Shown: positions 1 to 11,763, numbered from the stretch's first letter. The stretch is 64,000 bases of DNA from Beroe forskalii (GCA_011033025.1 WFMF01000180.1:186001-250000); one strand, 5' to 3'. Numbers and translations: made by a program. Notes: generated from the letters alone by a model not told the origin.

Positions 1-3000
1 CCCTGTGTACTCACACTTAGAAACTAAGTGAGGACTACGCAGCCCTGTGTACTCACACTTAGAAACTAAGTGAGGACTACGCAGCCCTGTGTACTCACAC
101 TTAGAAACTAAGTGAGGACTACGCAGCCCTGTGTACTCACACTTAGAAACTAAGTGAGGACTACGCAGCCCTGTGTACTCACACTTAGAAACTAAGTGAG
201 GACTACGCAGCCCTGTGTACTCACACTTAGAAACTAAGTGAGGACTACGCAGCCCTGTGTACTCACACTTAGAAACTAAGTGAGGACTACGCAGCCCTGT
301 GTACTCACACTTAGAAACTAAGTGAGGACTACGCAGCCCTGTGTACTCACACTTAGAAACTAAGTGAGGACTACGCAGCCCTGTGTACTCACACTTAGAA
401 ACTAAGTGAGGACTACGCAGCCCTGTGTACTCACACTTAGAAACTAAGTGAGGACTACGCAGCCCTGTGTACTCACACTTAGAAACTAAGTGAGGACTAC
501 GCAGCCCTGTGTACTCACACTTAGAAACTAAGTGAGGACTACGCAGCCCTGTGTACTCACACTTAGAAACTAAGTGAGGACTACGCAGCCCTGTGTACTC
601 ACACTTAGAAACTAAGTGAGGACTACGCAGCCCTGTGTACTCACACTTAGAAACTAAGTGAGGACTACGCAGCCCTGTGTACTCACACTTAGAAACTAAG
701 TGAGGACTACGCAGCCCTGTGTACTCACACTTAGAAACTAAGTGAGGACTACGCAGCCCTGTGTACTCACACTTAGAAACTAAGTGAGGACTACGCAGCC
801 CTGTGTACTCACACTTAGAAACTAAGTGAGGACTACGCAGCCCTGTGTACTCACACTTAGAAACTAAGTGAGGACTACGCAGCCCTGTGTACTCACACTT
901 AGAAACTAAGTGAGGACTACGCAGCCCTGTGTACTCACACTTAGAAACTAAGTGAGGACTACGCAGCCCTGTGTACTCACACTTAGAAACTAAGTGAGGA
1001 CTACGCAGCCCTGTGTACTCACACTTAGAAACTAAGTGAGGACTACGCAGCCCTGTGTACTCACACTTAGAAACTAAGTGAGGACTACGCAGCCCTGTGT
1101 ACTCACACTTAGAAACTAAGTGAGGACTACGCAGCCCTGTGTACTCACACTTAGAAACTAAGTGAGGACTACGCAGCCCTGTGTACTCACACTTAGAAAC
1201 TAAGTGAGGACTACGCAGCCCTGTGTACTCACACTTAGAAACTAAGTGAGGACTACGCAGCCCTGTGTACTCACACTTAGAAACTAAGTGAGGACTACGC
1301 AGCCCTGTGTACTCACACTTAGAAACTAAGTGAGGACTACGCAGCCCTGTGTACTCACACTTAGAAACTAAGTGAGGACTACGCAGCCCTGTGTACTCAC
1401 ACTTAGAAACTAAGTGAGGACTACGCAGCCCTGTGTACTCACACTTAGAAACTAAGTGAGGACTACGCAGCCCTGTGTACTCACACTTAGAAACTAAGTG
1501 AGGACTACGCAGCCCTGTGTACTCACACTTAGAAACTAAGTGAGGACTACGCAGCCCTGTGTACTCACACTTAGAAACTAAGTGAGGACTACGCAGCCTG
1601 TGTACTCACACTTAGAAACTAAGTGAGGACTACGCAGCCCTGTGTACTCACACTTAGAAACTAAGTGAGGACTACGCAGCCCTGTGTACTCACACTTAGA
1701 AACTAAGTGAGGACTACGCAGCCCTGTGTACTCACACTTAGAAACTAAGTGAGGACTACGCAGCCCTGTGTACTCACACTTAGAAACTAAGTGAGGACTA
1801 CGCAGCCCTGTGTACTCACACTTAGAAACTAAGTGAGGACTACGCAGCCCTGTGTACTCACACTTAGAAACTAAGTGAGGACTACGCAGCCCTGTGTACT
1901 CACACTTAGAAACTAAGTGAGGACTACGCAGCCCTGTGTACTCACACTTAGAAACTAAGTGAGGACTACGCAGCCCTGTGTACTCACACTTAGAAACTAA
2001 GTGAGGACTACGCAGCCCTGTGTACTCACACTTAGAAACTAAGTGAGGACTACGCAGCCCTGTGTACTCACACTTAGAAACTAAGTGAGGACTACGCAGC
2101 CCTGTGTACTCACACTTAGAAACTAAGTGAGGACTACGCAGCCCTGTGTACTCACACTTAGAAACTAAGTGAGGACTACGCAGCCCTGTGTACTCACACT
2201 TAGAAACTAAGTGAGGACTACGCAGCCCTGTGTACTCACACTTAGAAACTAAGTGAGGACTACGCAGCCCTGTGTACTCACACTTAGAAACTAAGTGAGG
2301 ACTACGCAGCCCTGTGTACTCACACTTAGAAACTAAGTGAGGACTACGCAGCCCTGTGTACTCACACTTAGAAACTAAGTGAGGACTACGCAGCCCTGTG
2401 TACTCACACTTAGAAACTAAGTGAGGACTACGCAGCCCTGTGTACTCACACTTAGAAACTAAGTGAGGACTACGCAGCCCTGTGTACTCACACTTAGAAA
2501 CTAAGTGAGGACTACGCAGCCCTGTGTACTCACACTTAGAAACTAAGTGAGGACTACGCAGCCCTGTGTACTCACACTTAGAAACTAAGTGAGGACTACG
2601 CAGCCCTGTGTACTCACACTTAGAAACTAAGTGAGGACTACGCAGCCCTGTGTACTCACACTTAGAAACTAAGTGAGGACTACGCAGCCCTGTGTACTCA
2701 CACTTAGAAACTAAGTGAGGACTACGCAGCCCTGTGTACTCACACTTAGAAACTAAGTGAGGACTACGCAGCCCTGTGTACTCACACTTAGAAACTAAGT
2801 GAGGACTACGCAGCCCTGTGTACTCACACTTAGAAACTAAGTGAGGACTACGCAGCCCTGTGTACTCACACTTAGAAACTAAGTGAGGACTACGCAGCCC
2901 TGTGTACTCACACTTAGAAACTAAGTGAGGACTACGCAGCCCTGTGTACTCACACTTAGAAACTAAGTGAGGACTACGCAGCCCTGTGTACTCACACTTA

Positions 3001-3848
3001 GAAACTAAGTGAGGACTACGCAGCCCTGTGTACTCACACTTAGAAACTAAGTGAGGACTACGCAGCCCTGTGTACTCACACTTAGAAACTAAGTGAGGAC
3101 TACGCAGCCCTGTGTACTCACACTTAGAAACTAAGTGAGGACTACGCAGCCCTGTGTACTCACACTTAGAAACTAAGTGAGGACTACGCAGCCCTGTGTA
3201 CTCACACTTAGAAACTAAGTGAGGACTACGCAGCCCTGTGTACTCACACTTAGAAACTAAGTGAGGACTACGCAGCCCTGTGTACTCACACTTAGAAACT
3301 AAGTGAGGACTACGCAGCCCTGTGTACTCACACTTAGAAACTAAGTGAGGACTACGCAGCCCTGTGTACTCACACTTAGAAACTAAGTGAGGACTACGCA
3401 GCCCTGTGTACTCACACTTAGAAACTAAGTGAGGACTACGCAGCCCTGTGTACTCACACTTAGAAACTAAGTGAGGACTACGCAGCCCTGTGTACTCACA
3501 CTTAGAAACTAAGTGAGGACTACGCAGCCCTGTGTACTCACACTTAGAAACTAAGTGAGGACTACGCAGCCCTGTGTACTCACACTTAGAAACTAAGTGA
3601 GGACTACGCAGCCCTGTGTACTCACACTTAGAAACTAAGTGAGGACTACGCAGCCCTGTGTACTCACACTTAGAAACTAAGTGAGGACTACGCAGCCCTG
3701 TGTACTCACACTTAGAAACTAAGTGAGGACTACGCAGCCCTGTGTACTCACACTTAGAAACTAAGTGAGGACTACGCAGCCCTGTGTACTCACACTTAGA
3801 AACTAAGTGAGGACTACGCAGCCCTGTGTACTCACACTTAGAAACTAA
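1..3848. repeat. 42-bp satellite array, ~91.6 copies
   Basis: A 42-bp unit, starting ccctgtgtactcacacttag, repeats head to tail from base 1, so the array probably continues upstream of the window. Copies are essentially identical. The one exception I saw is a 41-bp copy near 1597-1637 that lacks one C. Each unit holds an imperfect hairpin: CTCACACTTAG and CTAAGTGAG around AAA. The array ends mid-unit at 3848, followed by a decayed half-unit at about 3862-3895. There are no spacers between units, so this is a satellite or minisatellite, not a CRISPR array. Confidence 0.98.
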
Positions 3849-4696
3849 CCCCTCTTTTTAGACTCACACTTAGAACAGTGGTGAGGACTACGCACATCCA
3901 CGAGAACACCATCCTATTTCTTGACCCTGAAACAGGTTACTTAAACTTAACTATTTAACCTTTTCAAATCAGCGGACCTTGACCAAATTGAGTATTTTGA
4001 TCTTCATAAATACCAACATATTATTATGAATTTTTCCCTCCCCACTGGCCTTCTTGTCTTACAAGAGGGGATTGAGGAGAGTTAGCAGAGATCGTGGTTT
4101 TGGAAGGTGAGAAATAGAATATGTGCATAGCAGATCCAGGTTTGCAATACAACTACTGTAATTTCTGGAGAGTGCCCGGATTGCTCCTTTATAATATCAG
4201 TCGCGAAAATGTCCGTCCGTTCCGAATAAGTTAAGTGCTAAACTGTTGATAATACCACTCCATTGCAGATAACCACAGTACAATAACAGTGCATATTGCA
4301 CTGGTCGTGGTATTATATGCTAATGTAACTCCCCAGAACTAATATTGTTGCACTAATATGCACTCGGCTGACGCCTCGTGCAATTAGTGCAACATTAAAC
4401 AAGTTGATGAGAAGCTCACATACACGTTATGGCTTGTGTGAGTGCAGTCGAGTGCTCACCCTTCCATTCTCTTCTATGTATAAAATGAACAAGCTCCTTA
4501 ATTTGACAATGAAAGAGGAACGCTGTACATTGTAACCTTGTACGGCTGTGTAGTGGCACTAGCGAACGGCGAGCCTGTGCGCTGTGCAGCCAGCAGTGGA
4601 CAACGTTTGAAACCTCAATAAGTCAAGTGTTATGTATTTTGGAAAATAGCTCCATGCACCAGAGCAAACAGAATCATTATATGCGATTGAAGATAC
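3849..4696. other. Unique flank between two satellites
   Basis: No supported gene. About 3862-3895 is a degenerate partial 42-bp satellite unit. Around 4345-4395 there is an imperfect inverted repeat, with gttgcacta and tagtgcaac arms around a ctcgg..cctcg centre. A similar palindrome occurs at about 61580-61640. The stretch at 4570-4595 (cctgtgcgctgtgcagccag) resembles 5651-5673 on the far side of the 44-bp array. Confidence 0.5.
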
Positions 4697-5621
4697 GACG
4701 CGCACTACAGGTGTTGCGTCTGTGTGCGGGTGTATCCTGTGACGCGCACTACAGGTGCTGCGTCTGTGTGCGGGTGTATCCTGTGACGCGCACTACAGGT
4801 GCTGCGTCTGTGTGCGGGTGTATCCTGTGACGCGCACTACAGGTGCTGCGTCTGTGTGCGGGTGTATCCTGTGACGCGCACTACAGGTGCTGCGTCTGTG
4901 TGCGGGTGTATCCTGTGACGCGCACTACAGGTGCTGCGTCTGTGTGCGGGTGTATCTCTGTGACGCGCACTACAGGTGCTGCGTCTGTGTGCGGGTGTAT
5001 CCTGTGACGCGCACTACAGGTGCTGCGTCTGTGTGCGGGTGTATCCTGTGACGCGCACTACAGGTGCTGCGTCTGTGTGCGGGTGTATCCTGTGACGCGC
5101 ACTACAGGTGCTGCGTCTGTGTGCGGGTGTATCCTGTGACGCGCACTACAGGTGCTGCGTCTGTGTGCGGGTGTATCCTGTGACGCGCACTACAGGTGCT
5201 GCGTCTGTGTGCGGGTGTATCCTGTGACGCGCACTACAGGTGCTGCGTCTGTGTGCGGGTGTATCCTGTGACGCGCACTACAGGTGCTGCGTCTGTGTGC
5301 GGGTGTATCCTATGACGCGCACTACAGGTGCTGCGTCTGTGTGCGGGTGTATCCTGTGACGCGCACTACAGGTGCTGCGTCTGTGTGCGGGTGTATCCTG
5401 TGACGCGCACTACAGGTGCTGCGTCTGTGTGCGGGTGTATCCTGTGACGCGCACTACAGGTGCTGCGTCTGTGTGCGGGTGTATCCTGTGACGCACACTA
5501 CAGGTGCTGCGTCTGTGTGCGGGTGTATCCTGTGACGCGCACTACAGGTGCTGTTTCTGTGTGCGGGTGTATCCTGTGACGCGCACTACAGGTGCTGCGT
5601 CTGTGTGCGGTTGTATCCTGT
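4697..5621. repeat. 44-bp minisatellite, 21 copies
   Basis: A 44-bp unit beginning gacgcgcactacaggtgctg is repeated 21 times. Variation is light: one copy carries an extra T (about 4953), and a few have single substitutions (near 5312, 5493, 5554 and 5612). It is more GC-rich than its surroundings. The short ORFs through it rotate through three frames because 44 is not a multiple of 3, and they give Cys/Val-rich nonsense peptides. They are not treated as genes. Confidence 0.97.
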
Positions 5622-7179
5622 ATGGCTTCGCGGTGGCGCAGCCAAGGGAGAACCTGTGCGCGGCGCAGCCAGTGGGACGCAATAGATAGTCAGAGATGCA
5701 ACTGAATCACATTGCAGAAGCATGGACAGGCATGCTAACGTATACCATCCTTTCCACACCGATATGGAACGGACCGATATGATTTACAAGCGTGCCAGGG
5801 TCCAATACCTGTCTATTGATATTCTGACATGTCTTGAGTATATGACCCACATGGTTTCATTGGCCATGTGGCCAAACGCTTATCTGATGAGCTGGTGTTA
5901 CTTTATATATAAGATTACGCTCACCCCCCAGCTCCGAGCCCACCCCCAACCACAAGTGAAACACCCGGTCAGGAGAAGGACTGAGGTTGAAGCGGCATGC
6001 ACCCCAAACCTTCGACCACAAGCAATTACATGGAACAAATCTATTATTATAATCGAAAGAGGCAGTTCAAGGTAGGAGCCTCCGCTTGCCATGAAAATCT
6101 GACACACTAGGAGTTGGAAACCCGCGTTTTTTTACAGGGTGGTAGGAAAAAGATGACTTCGTATTGCTACATTCTTCTTTTTTGCGTAAAGGCTTTAGAT
6201 TTTCCGTAATTAATGCTCAAAGTTGGAAAAAGGTTGAAAAATAAGATCGAGTTTTAGATTTGATTCACCAGTTGCGCGCGTTGCTATTGGATACATGGGC
6301 TAGCGCGCGCTAAACTGCACGTGCATTTTAAATAAGAATCTGCCATTTCGTTATTGTGTATTTTGGAAACGTTTCATAGCCTCTTAACGATGCAGTTTAA
6401 TTATGCGACGCCGTTAAATTCTAAATTTGAAAAAAATGAACTGCCGAAAAATTTTTGTAAAGGAGCAATAGTTCATTTCAACTCTAACTTCACCTCCAAC
6501 CCTGTGTACAAGGAGTGCCTCACCTGATCAAAAGTATCGTATAGGAATTTAGTGTTCTAAAATTTCACACTCTTGATTTCCACAATCTTTATGAAATTTT
6601 TCACTGTACCTCTTTATTACTTTATTATTTTGATTATGCATTCATCCATTTCCAATTCTTCATCAATGGAAAATAATTCTTTCAAAATTTTGTATACCAA
6701 ACTAATGCCTAATTTCTCTCCAAATACTCTCAGATTTACTGCCAGTGCCGCCTAACTAAAGCCATCTACCGCAACACAAGGGACATTCTATTTCTTTTCA
6801 TCTTTCATTTCAAACTACACTGTATTTTTATGAAACCTTCAAATTTATCACCAATATCAATTCATTAACATTGTTCAGTATGTTCTCGTACTTGAATCAT
6901 TTCAACATTTTAATTTTATCTTTGCAGGACTGCCTCACTTTGAGGATACCTGGGTAAAATGTTGTTTCAATGTTCACTCCTCAACCTCACCTTCCAAACA
7001 ACTTCTCATCTGTTTATTAACTAATAGATCATCATTATCATACACATCACCGCATCACTAAATTTTGAAAAATATTACGATACGTCCAACTAACTAAAGA
7101 TCAAATCAACAAAACGTCAAATTGACACTATACAAAGTTGAAACCTTCGACTGAAGTAAAAATTAAATGAAAAAGAGCT
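5622..7179. other. AT-rich sequence, no gene seen
   Basis: This stretch has only short ORFs (up to 117 codons near 5722-6075) with no recognisable domain, no convincing splice context and shadow ORFs on the other strand. Nothing else is supported. Confidence 0.5.
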
Positions 7180-7260
7180 GGCATGGCGGCACTCAGTGTG
7201 CCAGGTATCCTGTGACCTAGAAGGCCCAACGGGCCCTCTAGTCTTATATGTAAAGTAAAG
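7180..7260. repeat. Dispersed repeat with hairpin and CTAGT (copy 1)
   Basis: This stretch shares its organisation and sequence with 10880-10950. It has a short GC hairpin (ggccc..gggcc), then ctagtctta, then an AAAGTAAA-rich tail. The hairpin next to CTAGT resembles a Helitron 3' end. However, similarity continues past that point in both copies, so the assignment is weak. Confidence 0.4.
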
Positions 7261-7666
7261 TCACACGTGAATAATGTTTGTATGTGCCGCCGTACACAAT
7301 TAAAAATTGAGCTAGCCAAGAAAATATCAAGTGAAACGAATGCAAAAGGGAGAAATGAGGCGCCGTTGCTATGGAAACCAATTTTGTGCACGTGCAGATT
7401 ATAATCAGTTCTATGTGAGCGCTTTCTATTACGCTACTACTGTTAGAAATGCTTTGCTGTAGTTTTTGAAAATTTGAAGTTTTCCTTACTTCAAATTCAA
7501 GATCTCAAGATGAAGAATGGACCTAACTTGAATAACGGAGGATATTTCAGGTAGATAGTTTTCATAAAACTGTGGCAGAGGTTTCTCGATGATCAATAAT
7601 GATAACTGTAGTTACAGTATTGTAGTATAAAAATTTACCGTTAAGAGCAATTCAAAGTTTACGAAA

Positions 7667-7835
7667 GTGTTCAATCTAATCAAGTCGAATATAGCTGAAG
7701 CAGATAACGAAGAATTGATCCTGGCCTGGAGCAATGTGAACGAAACAAAATTGTCCAATGTAAGTATGAGAATCAGTTGTCATAATTGAAATCATCTTGC
7801 AATCAAAACGGAACAAAATTCACATGGTTTACATT
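7667..7835. repeat. Dispersed repeat (copy 1 of 2)
   Basis: About 165 bp closely matches 10552-10735 in the same orientation. The shared blocks are aatcaagtcgaatatag (aatcgagtcgaatatag in copy 2), gtgaacgaaacaaaattgtc and atcttgcaatcaaaacgg. Both copies contain a donor-like gtaagtatgag, but no coding frame leads up to it, so it is treated as a non-coding interspersed repeat. Confidence 0.75.
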
Positions 7836-7929
7836 GATAGCAGCCAGAATGTAAGGAATTTATACATCATTTTTTCAAAAAGGTTATAATGCCAATCTTT
7901 TCACATAAAAAGTTAGTTTGGACATCTGT

Positions 7930-9030
7930 GGTGACCAAAAAACTTTTTTGAACATGATATACCCTTATTTGTGGCAACTGTGAGGTTAAATATGAGGCTG
8001 ATTTGAGCAAAAAATGCCTTATTTCACAGCTTTTGGTCATTTAATGCATCAAAGGAGTGTTTTAGTCCTCCAAAAGTAATTTTTTCTTGATCTAGAGGTC
8101 AAAATCCACCTTTTAGGTCAAAATTTAGGAATTTGTGACCTTGCGTTGTTGATTTGAGGCTAACAAAAAATCCAACTTTTTGATAAAAACATGGGAAGGA
8201 AGACACTTATCCTCACCTGAGATCTGCCAACAAATCCTAATGAGTACAATTTTGATTTTAGGTGATCTTAGACAGTTTCAGCTTCATTTTGGTATCAATA
8301 ATATGTCTTTACTTGCTTTTGTTGCTGTTTTGAGGCTAAATTTTGTCGCGACATCTCAAAAACCTGGATTTTACTGTTTTTAGCCACTTCAAACATCAAT
8401 TATCAAAGAAGTGTTTGAGTCCTCCCAAAGTTATCAGTCTCAATCAAAAGGTCAAAATATACTTCTTTGGTCAAATTTGGGAGTTTTTGACCTTGCATTG
8501 TCCATTTGAGGCTAAAAAATGGCCTGAATTTTTGATAAAATCCCCGGGAGGAAGTCACTTATCCTCTCCTGAGAGCCACCAATCCATCCCATTGTGAAAA
8601 ATTTGGGTTTGAGGTGATCCTAGACAGTTTCAGCTTCATTTTGCCATCAAGAATCTGTTTTCATTGGCTTTTGTTGCTGTCTTGAGGCTAAAACTGTGTC
8701 GCGACATCTGAAAACCTTTTACAGTTTTTAGCCATTTTTAACCTCATGGAGGTGCTTCAGTCCTCTTAAAGAAATGTAATCTTAATCAAGAGGTCAGAAT
8801 ATACTTCCTTGGTTCAAAGTTGGGAGTTTTTGACCTTGCGTTGTCCATTTGAGGCAAAAACAAGGCCAAATTTTTAGATGAAATTCCCAGGAGGACATTG
8901 CTTAACCTCACCTGAGAGCCACAAATTCATTCCATTATGCAAAATTTTGGTTTGAGGTGATCCTAGACAGTTTCAGCTTCATCTTGGTAACAAAAATATG
9001 TTTTCATTGGCTTCTGTTGTGGTCTTGAGG
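7930..9030. repeat. ~345-bp tandem repeat, about 3 diverged copies
   Basis: The block gacagtttcagcttcat recurs at 8271, 8623 and 8966, giving spacings of 352 and 343 bp. Other shared blocks are the gaccttgcgttgt..gatttgaggc stretch and the gaagtcacttatcctc stretch. Copies are visibly diverged, so this is an old satellite fragment. Two small ORFs here (8180-8597) fall inside the repeat and have no supporting features. Confidence 0.85.
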
Positions 9031-9394
9031 CAGCAGGGGTCTACGCTTACCTCATCACCAGACACCATTTCTCTTGTGTTGTTATCTGATATGTCGCTTG
9101 TCTTTGCGCTGTGTAGTGTGTACTATGTAGTTTCCGGTTGTGTCTCGCATTATTGATTGTTCGTTCAATTTTGTTGACAATCGATAGATTGATTATATGC
9201 TTGATGCGTTAATGCAGCATTTTTGGGCAGATGAAACAAGTCTAAGTTGGAGCTTAAACCTTCATCTTGAGTTGTTTAAGACCTCTTGTCTATTGGCTTG
9301 TCAGAAATTATATGAAGTTACTTGTTTGACACTGGATCTCGCTCTGCTCATTGACATCCTAAGTCAAAATCTAGAAGAAATGCGCGTGCGAGAT

Positions 9395-9570
9395 CGTGAC
9401 GTGACGCATCACGTCACAATTAGTTAGGATTTTCTTCCGAACAGGGGACGCGTCCCCTGTTCTAACTAATCGTGACATGACACGTGACGTGACGCGTCAC
9501 GTCACGATTAGTTAGAACAGGGGACGCATGATGTGACGCGTGACGTGACGCGTCATGTCACGATTAGTTG
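9395..9570. repeat. Cluster of interlocking palindromes with TGACG/CGTCA motifs
   Basis: Two palindromic modules alternate. One is a 24-bp perfect palindrome at 9439-9462 (GAACAGGGGACG and its complement). The other is a 24-bp perfect palindrome at 9483-9506 (CGTGACGTGACG and its complement), with imperfect copies at about 9396-9417 and 9535-9560. They are joined by attagttag/ctaactaat arms. The result is a dense array of TGACGT/ACGTCA half-sites that could form cruciforms. Confidence 0.85.
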
Positions 9571-9621
9571 GGGTCTTAACCCCTGAGGGACAGCATAAAG
9601 AGGTAGGACCAGTTTAATGCC

Positions 9622-9657
9622 ACCAACTTGTAGCCACCATGGGTACTACAAGTTGGT
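9622..9657. repeat. 12-bp inverted repeat hairpin
   Basis: Arms accaacttgtag (9622-9633) and ctacaagttggt (9646-9657) are perfect complements around a 12-nt loop containing CCATGG. A diverged second copy lies at about 9786-9822 (caacttgtag, catgggtactac). The two copies are 164 bp apart and in the same orientation. Confidence 0.75.
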
Positions 9658-10305
9658 AAGACAACTTCAGGTCAGGCCCTCTCTCTCTGGGAATAAGAGG
9701 TCGTCTACGCGTGCGCCCACGCTAGTACACCGCCTCTTTGACCAGACCACAGAAAAAGTAAAGCAGGTAGCCAGGATCTATCCATGTCAACTTGTAGCAG
9801 CCATGGGTACTACAGTTTGGTGTAGGATTGGTTTCTCTTCTGTGTTGGATATTGAGGTTAAGAAAGCCGGTCTACTGCTTTCGATAACCTCAACCGGGCC
9901 ACGAAGGACTTGACATTTCCAGTGAAGACTCTTCTTATGTAAGAGGGTCTTCTCGAATTTTTGAGATAGGTCCCAAGGCTGTATCTCTTTTAGTTTTTGA
10001 GTTATGAGCTCTTTTGTGAGGGAAAATCGAGTTGCATGTCACAAATCGAAAGCAACTTTTTAGGTGGTTTTAACCTCATAAAATCTCAACGCAAGGTCGG
10101 ATTTTGATAATTTTTGTTGCAAATGATAGATATCAATGAGTTCATTCATACAAGACTGTTTCCAACCATCTGGGATGCCTATTTCACTGCACAGAAGCCT
10201 TTAAGTGTCAAAAATGGCCAACCTGCATTCTGGCTGCTATCGATGTTTAATAGCACGAATAAAAGTGACCAACGACTTTCTAATTTCCAATTTGCTCCTC
10301 CATAA

Positions 10306-10950
10306 AATTTAATATTTGATTTATTTGATCTGATAGGAATATTTTGATGCGGTAAAATTAAAAACTGATTAATGATGATTATAGTCTCTGCGACAAAATA
10401 AAAGAAGCTGATTTTAATAAATATTTATGATTTTAATAAACTGACACCGGTAATATTTCCGGAATTCTACTCCGTCATCAACCTCAAATTTGATTGTATA
10501 AAGTAGTGTTGTAAAGTTTAAAACTTTACAACACTACTTTATACAATCAAGTGTGCAATTTAATCGAGTCGAATATAGGTGTCCGTGTAGCAGATGCGAG
10601 GACAGTTCCTGTTCTGGATCAATATTGTGAACGAAACAAAATTGTCAAATGTAAGTATGAGAGTATGAGAATTAGTTGTCAGAATTGAAATCATCTTGCA
10701 ATCAAAACGGAACAAAATTCACATGGTGTAGCACGACTAAGATTTCTTTTTCCAATCTGCTCCTTCATAAAATTTGATATTTGATTAATTTGATCTGATT
10801 GGAATATTTTGATGCGGTAAAATTAAAAACTATCCAATCAATTTGAATGATAGTGTTTAAAATTTGCGAAAGAGGTTCTGCATAGCAGCGCCGAGTGAGC
10901 TGTGTGTTGGCAGGTCCCACGGGCCTGCTAGTCTTACTTATAAAGTAAAA
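10306..10950. repeat. Composite dispersed-repeat block
   Basis: The block contains two direct copies of an AT-rich segment at 10306-10372 and 10765-10832, both with gaatattttgatgcggtaa. Between them is a copy of the 7667-7835 repeat (10552-10735). After them comes a copy of the hairpin/CTAGT repeat of 7180-7260 (10880-10950). No coding sequence is supported. Confidence 0.7.
10490..10550. repeat. Perfect 30-bp inverted repeat, 1-nt centre
   Basis: The left arm 10490-10519 (starts ttgattgtataaag) and the right arm 10521-10550 are exact reverse complements around a single A at 10520. The perfect arms next to diverged repeats suggest recent origin, for example a tip-to-tip MITE duplication or a palindromic replication product. 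Confidence 0.92.
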
Positions 10951-11591
10951 GAATAAAACACGGTGGTTCTGCGAGCGGAAAATCTGCCCTGTTTTGACAT
11001 CGCGCTACTGAATGAGCCCTGGAGTAGCGCTCAATTCTCAGAATGTTCTGAGGTAGTGTGCAGTGTAGGCCACGCTTCAACGGAAAATCGTTATTATATC
11101 AAAAGGGTGGATTTCGCTCTTGCGGGCTCCTAAGTTACTTGTTAGTGAGCGAGATAAACGTAAAATTTATAGTTACAGTATGGGAGATTTATTGAATTTA
11201 AGTAAAAATTTCCTTCTGTGCCTACATTTAGAAACAATTTCCGTACGTTAGTTAATACATGGGCTTTTGAGGATAAAAAGTTACTATGTTAAACGCAAGT
11301 TACAGTGCTTTGAGCCCGGACGGTAGCTCTTACATTTCGCAACTGTCTTCCATTTTATTTCATATTGAGTGTTCTTACTTTTTAATTTCCATATAATTTA
11401 ATTTCGATAATTCCGTCTCGTTTTTATATTTCCCCGTCGACCGTCATAAATGATTGCCTATGATTGTTCCACCACGTTTTAAAGTCCTCGGCAAGTCCGA
11501 AGTACGTGTGTAATCCCCCGTCCTCAGTCAACACGTCCGCCTGGTAGATGGACGAAGTCGTCAGGCAGTGTCCCTGCAGTGGAGATTGTAG
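10951..11591. other. No gene seen
   Basis: Unique-looking sequence without a supported ORF, exon or strong repeat. Confidence 0.4.
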
Positions 11592-11756
11592 GACTATATA
11601 GCTAAATTATTCTGTAGATTTAGCTATAAAGTCCTAGCTCTAGCTATTTAGTCCGTTAGCTGAATAGTCCGAACTGCGGACGATATAGCTAAATCAAAAT
11701 TCAGCTATTTTGACCGGTTTAGCTATAAAGTCCGTTAGCTATAAAGTCCGCCTACC
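11592..11756. repeat. Degenerate TAGCTA / TATAAAGTCC short-repeat patch
   Basis: Within 165 bp the word tagcta occurs about eight times. It often stands in tttagctataaagtcc or its complement, so the patch is both iterated and locally palindromic. Function is unknown; it may be the terminus of a repeat element. Confidence 0.65.
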
Positions 11757-11763
11757 ACTTGCT

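Noticed and set aside
1..3848. CRISPR-like repeat array
   Set aside because: Units are contiguous and identical with no unique spacers, in animal-type DNA with introns; it is a satellite.
4627..5689. Cys-rich ORFs across the 44-bp repeat
   Set aside because: Peptides are the minisatellite read in rotating frames; no independent coding evidence.
5722..6075. 117-codon ORF
   Set aside because: No domain, no splice context, opposing ORF on the other strand; likely chance.
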